A program made the position numbers and the translations under genes. This document shows, piece after piece, positions 61,696 to 64,000 of a stretch of DNA of 64,000 bases. How positions within the stretch are numbered: position 1 is the stretch's first letter; every line of letters begins with the position of its first letter. The stretch is taken from assembly GCF_030758415.1 (NCBI RefSeq), contig NZ_CP132334.1, forward strand, positions 3,209,118 to 3,273,117. Reading direction: 5' to 3'. The notes below the pieces were generated by a model, which searched no databases, was not told the origin of the DNA, and saw only the letters and a list, made by a program, of their open reading frames with translations. The DNA comes from Parvularcula sp. IMCC14364 (GTDB taxonomy: Bacteria > Pseudomonadota > Alphaproteobacteria > Caulobacterales > Parvularculaceae).

Positions 61696-63078
61696 ATGGT
61701 TACATCTACTTCCGCCTTCGTTCCCCATGATTCTGAGCGTGCCCGAAAAGCGACGCCAGTTTGGCTTGTGCCTGAAGAGGGCTTTGATCGCTGGCTGGAG
61801 GAGCATGCAATAGGCTATCTGCTGCTTGCCAAGGCTAACAGATTTACCGGACAGCAAGGGCGCGTGTTGATTGCTGCCGATGCAGTTTTTGTCGGTACAG
61901 GAGATGAGCAGGACAAGCTGATATCTGGCGCCGCGCCAGCACATTTGCCCCACGGAGATTATTTTCTCGCAAACGCCGGTGACGCGGAGAGGTCTACTCT
62001 CGCGGCTCTGGGGTGGGTCATGGGCGCCTACCAGTTTGGCAAGTACCGGGATGTAGCCGAGCCTCCGGTTCTGATATTGCCCGAAAATGTGGATGCGGAC
62101 AGCTTCACGTTTATAGCGGAAGCTGTCTGGCTGGCGCGCGATCTGGTGAATACGCCAACCGAAGATATGGGACCAGAGCATCTCGCGGATGCAGTGAAAG
62201 CTGTTGCCGGCCGATACAAGGCGCAAGTCAAGGTTACTGAAGGCGTCAGTCTGCTGAAGCAGAATTTTCCTCTCATCCATGCGGTGGGCAGAGCAGCAGA
62301 GCGAGCCCCAAGGCTTATTGATCTGACCTGGGGAGATAAAGACGATCCAAAGATTACGCTGGTGGGCAAGGGCGTTTGCTTCGACACAGGCGGCCTGAAT
62401 ATCAAGGGCGGCAAAGGTATGGGATTGATGAAGAAAGACATGGGCGGTGCGGCAAATGCACTGGCACTGGCTTCCATGATCATGGCGGCGAAACTGAAGG
62501 TCCGGTTGCGACTTTTGATACCAGCAGTTGAGAATAATATATCCGGCAATGCCTATCGCCCTGGTGATGTGTTCAAAAGCCGCAATGGCATGACAGTTGA
62601 AATTTCAAATACTGATGCCGAAGGGCGTCTTGTGCTTTGTGATGCGCTGGCACTGGCTGCAGAAGAAACGCCAGCGCATATCATTTCTCTGGCGACTCTC
62701 ACGGGGGCGGCGCGTGTTGCGTTGGGCTCTGAACTGGCTCCCTTATATGCAACGGACGATTCCTTCGCACAGGACATCACTAAGGCTGGAGGAAAAGTGC
62801 AGGATCCTGTCTGGCGGATGCCGTTCTGGGAAAATTATGCCTCTATGCTTTCCTCATCTATCGCTGACATTAACCACGCATCGGATTCCGGGTTTGCCGG
62901 CTCAATCACCGCTGCGCTGTATTTGAAGAAATTCGTACCGGAGAAAATTCCCTACACACATTTTGATATTTATGCTTGGAACCCTTCAGATCGGCCTGCC
63001 CATCCAAAAGGGGGGGAGGCGTTTGCCATCCGCGCCCTTTTCGATGTCATGAGGGAGCGCTACCCTCAGAATGGTTAA
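61696..63078 (+). CDS. leucyl aminopeptidase family (M17) metallopeptidase
   Basis: A 460-residue cytosolic aminopeptidase. The M17 catalytic core is in the second half: GKGVCFDTGGLNIK (metal-binding, with KDMGGAAN) and the signature NTDAEGRLVLCDAL. The N-terminal domain (about 1-150) is divergent from PepA and may regulate activity. DLVNTPTEDMGPEHLA is the usual start of the catalytic domain. ATG 61696 has no clear ribosome site. It follows tadD divergently with 129 bases between them. Confidence 0.92.
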   Translation: MVTSTSAFVPHDSERARKATPVWLVPEEGFDRWLEEHAIGYLLLAKANRFTGQQGRVLIAADAVFVGTGDEQDKLISGAAPAHLPHGDYFLANAGDAERSTLAALGWVMGAYQFGKYRDVAEPPVLILPENVDADSFTFIAEAVWLARDLVNTPTEDMGPEHLADAVKAVAGRYKAQVKVTEGVSLLKQNFPLIHAVGRAAERAPRLIDLTWGDKDDPKITLVGKGVCFDTGGLNIKGGKGMGLMKKDMGGAANALALASMIMAAKLKVRLRLLIPAVENNISGNAYRPGDVFKSRNGMTVEISNTDAEGRLVLCDALALAAEETPAHIISLATLTGAARVALGSELAPLYATDDSFAQDITKAGGKVQDPVWRMPFWENYASMLSSSIADINHASDSGFAGSITAALYLKKFVPEKIPYTHFDIYAWNPSDRPAHPKGGEAFAIRALFDVMRERYPQNG

Positions 63079-63168
63079 TAAGCGTTAACCAAGCGGGTTG
63101 TCTGGTTCACCATCCCGCAACCAATGGGTGTTATTCTGGCGTTGTGGGGATTGCCAGGGTGGCGCAGC

Positions 63169-64000
63169 ATGAAAAAAAATCTGCTTTTGTTTACTGTCTG
63201 CTATGTGGCAGCGTTAAGTCTGATTGCTCTAGCATCTGTCGGCATACACTGGGCGGAGCGCGAAACGATTGCGCGTCAGGAGCACAATGCTGAGATCATC
63301 AATATAGCTGGCCGTCAACGCATGCTTTCGCAACGCATTGCCGGGTTGTACGCGCGGGCCCACATCCCCCAACAGGCAGACAGCGTGAAAGCGGAAGTTT
63401 CTCAACGACTCACTGAAGCCATGGAGTTGATGGCTCTCAGCCATGAGCGACTGGCGTATACAGATCTGGTGCTATCGGCAAAGGCGCCGCTGCGTTCTGA
63501 AATTGACAAGCTTTATAGCGGTGAGATTGATCTGAATCGCCGGATACCAGATTTTCTATCGCTCGTACAAAGTACTGAACGTGCGGGCTTCGAGAAAGTG
63601 TCGGCTGTCTCCGAAGAAGCAGACAGAGTGCTTCAGGATCTGAATCAGGCAGTCACAGTGTACGAACAGAATGCCCGGATAGAAATTCGGGACATTGAAA
63701 ATCTTACACAGGCGGGTGTGCTGCTCATATTATTCTTGCTGCTTGCTGAAGCATTCCTGATCTTCAGGCCATTGGGAAATCGTCTGCACAGCGCAGAGCA
63801 ACACCTCAAGACGATTGCATCCACTGACCCTCTTACAGGCTGCCATAACCGACGTGGGTTGATGACGGCTGCTCAGTCATTGCTTGCCTATTTTTCGCGC
63901 CATCGCAAAGAGGTCGCTGCGATAGTTTTCGATATCGACCACTTCAAGAAGGTGAACGACACTTATGGCCATGGGGCTGGTGATGAAGTAATAAAGTTCG
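63169..64000 (+). CDS. membrane GGDEF protein with type IV pilus-methyl-accepting-like sensor, 5' part
   Basis: 277 codons in view, cut by the right edge. Helix 1 (about 3-27) and helix 2 (about 183-202, GVLLILFLLLAEAFLIF) flank a periplasmic helical sensor containing EIINIAGRQRMLSQRIAGLYAR, the PilJ/NarX-type signature. A GGDEF domain begins at about 218 (TDPLTGCHNRRGLM, then IVFDIDHFKKVNDTYGHGAGDEVIKF). The GG(D/E)EF motif itself lies beyond the window, so diguanylate cyclase activity cannot be judged. ATG 63169 is chosen. Confidence 0.85.
   Translation, partial: MKKNLLLFTVCYVAALSLIALASVGIHWAERETIARQEHNAEIINIAGRQRMLSQRIAGLYARAHIPQQADSVKAEVSQRLTEAMELMALSHERLAYTDLVLSAKAPLRSEIDKLYSGEIDLNRRIPDFLSLVQSTERAGFEKVSAVSEEADRVLQDLNQAVTVYEQNARIEIRDIENLTQAGVLLILFLLLAEAFLIFRPLGNRLHSAEQHLKTIASTDPLTGCHNRRGLMTAAQSLLAYFSRHRKEVAAIVFDIDHFKKVNDTYGHGAGDEVIKF

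Noticed and set aside
63073..63090. GGTTAA-N6-TTAACC palindrome before the GGDEF gene, thought of as a CtrA site
   Set aside because: CtrA boxes have TTAA halves separated by seven bases; here six separate them, and the site overlaps the aminopeptidase stop codon. Could be chance.
1..64000. CRISPR arrays, insertion sequences, prophage genes and riboswitches
   Set aside because: No regularly spaced repeats, transposase or integrase motifs, phage structural genes or known riboswitch cores were recognised by reading; a covariance-model search could still find a weak RNA element.

Overview
The window is a chromosomal segment of a Gram-negative alphaproteobacterium. Supporting evidence is the ihfB-lapA-trpF-trpB-trpA-accD-folC gene order, ubiE-ubiB-coaBC, a ScfR-type short-chain acyl regulator beside isocitrate lyase, a Caulobacter-style cpa/tad pilus locus and lipoprotein signal sequences. 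I cannot name a genus. There is no prophage, transposase, rRNA operon or CRISPR array; this is mostly ordinary coding DNA with a few accessory insertions.

Region by region. (1) 1-8.7 kb: 5' part of isocitrate lyase (aceA, running off the left edge) divergent from a ScfR-type regulator; a lipopolysaccharide-type glycosyltransferase and an FkbM methyltransferase; a class IV aminotransferase; rlmN; an unknown membrane protein; an AlkB alkane hydroxylase divergent from a TetR regulator, with a perfect 21-bp palindrome between them. (2) 8.7-17.5 kb: a VapC toxin remnant, argG, a three-gene ABC exporter, then Trm112, LON-domain and thioredoxin/CnoX genes on the minus strand. Between Trm112 and LON sits an opposite-strand pair: a TolB-N/TPR membrane protein and a small three-helix protein resembling Pycsar effectors. 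prdX and tRNA-Gly(GCC) follow. (3) 17.5-23.2 kb: accessory genes, namely a sulfotransferase, a c-type cytochrome lipoprotein, a cytochrome P450, a pseudouridine synthase, a fatty-acid desaturase and a GyrI-like protein. (4) 23.2-31.0 kb: a minus-strand block ihfB, lapA, trpF, trpB, an AbgT-family transporter, trpA, accD, folC. (5) 31.2-42.2 kb: ubiE-ubiB, a self-contained XRE/membrane-protein pair, coaBC, oppB-oppC and oppA separated by an opposite-strand gene, oxyR, and an AI-2E-family permease. (6) 42.2-46.3 kb: pabB-pabA-pabC followed by an AMP-ligase-like protein lacking key motifs. (7) 46.3-61.6 kb: a tad/cpa pilus locus with a stand-alone CpaC-N-like protein, a Crp-type regulator, three Flp pilin genes (two near-identical), cpaA, cpaB, cpaC, cpaD, cpaE, cpaF, tadB, tadC, a NarL-type two-component pair and tadD. 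(8) 61.7-64 kb: an M17 aminopeptidase and the start of a GGDEF protein cut by the window edge.

Themes. AlkB, P450, desaturase, cytochrome c and glyoxylate-shunt genes suggest a life on alkanes or lipids. The pab operon, folC and the AbgT transporter all touch p-aminobenzoate/folate metabolism. The pilus locus carries nearly all its own regulators and machinery; minor pilins TadE/F/G are not in view. The strongest candidates for something undescribed are the TolB-N/TPR plus PycTM-like pair (12.76-15.09 kb), the degenerate AMP-ligase in the pab operon (45.1-46.3 kb) and the AbgT gene inside the trp operon.
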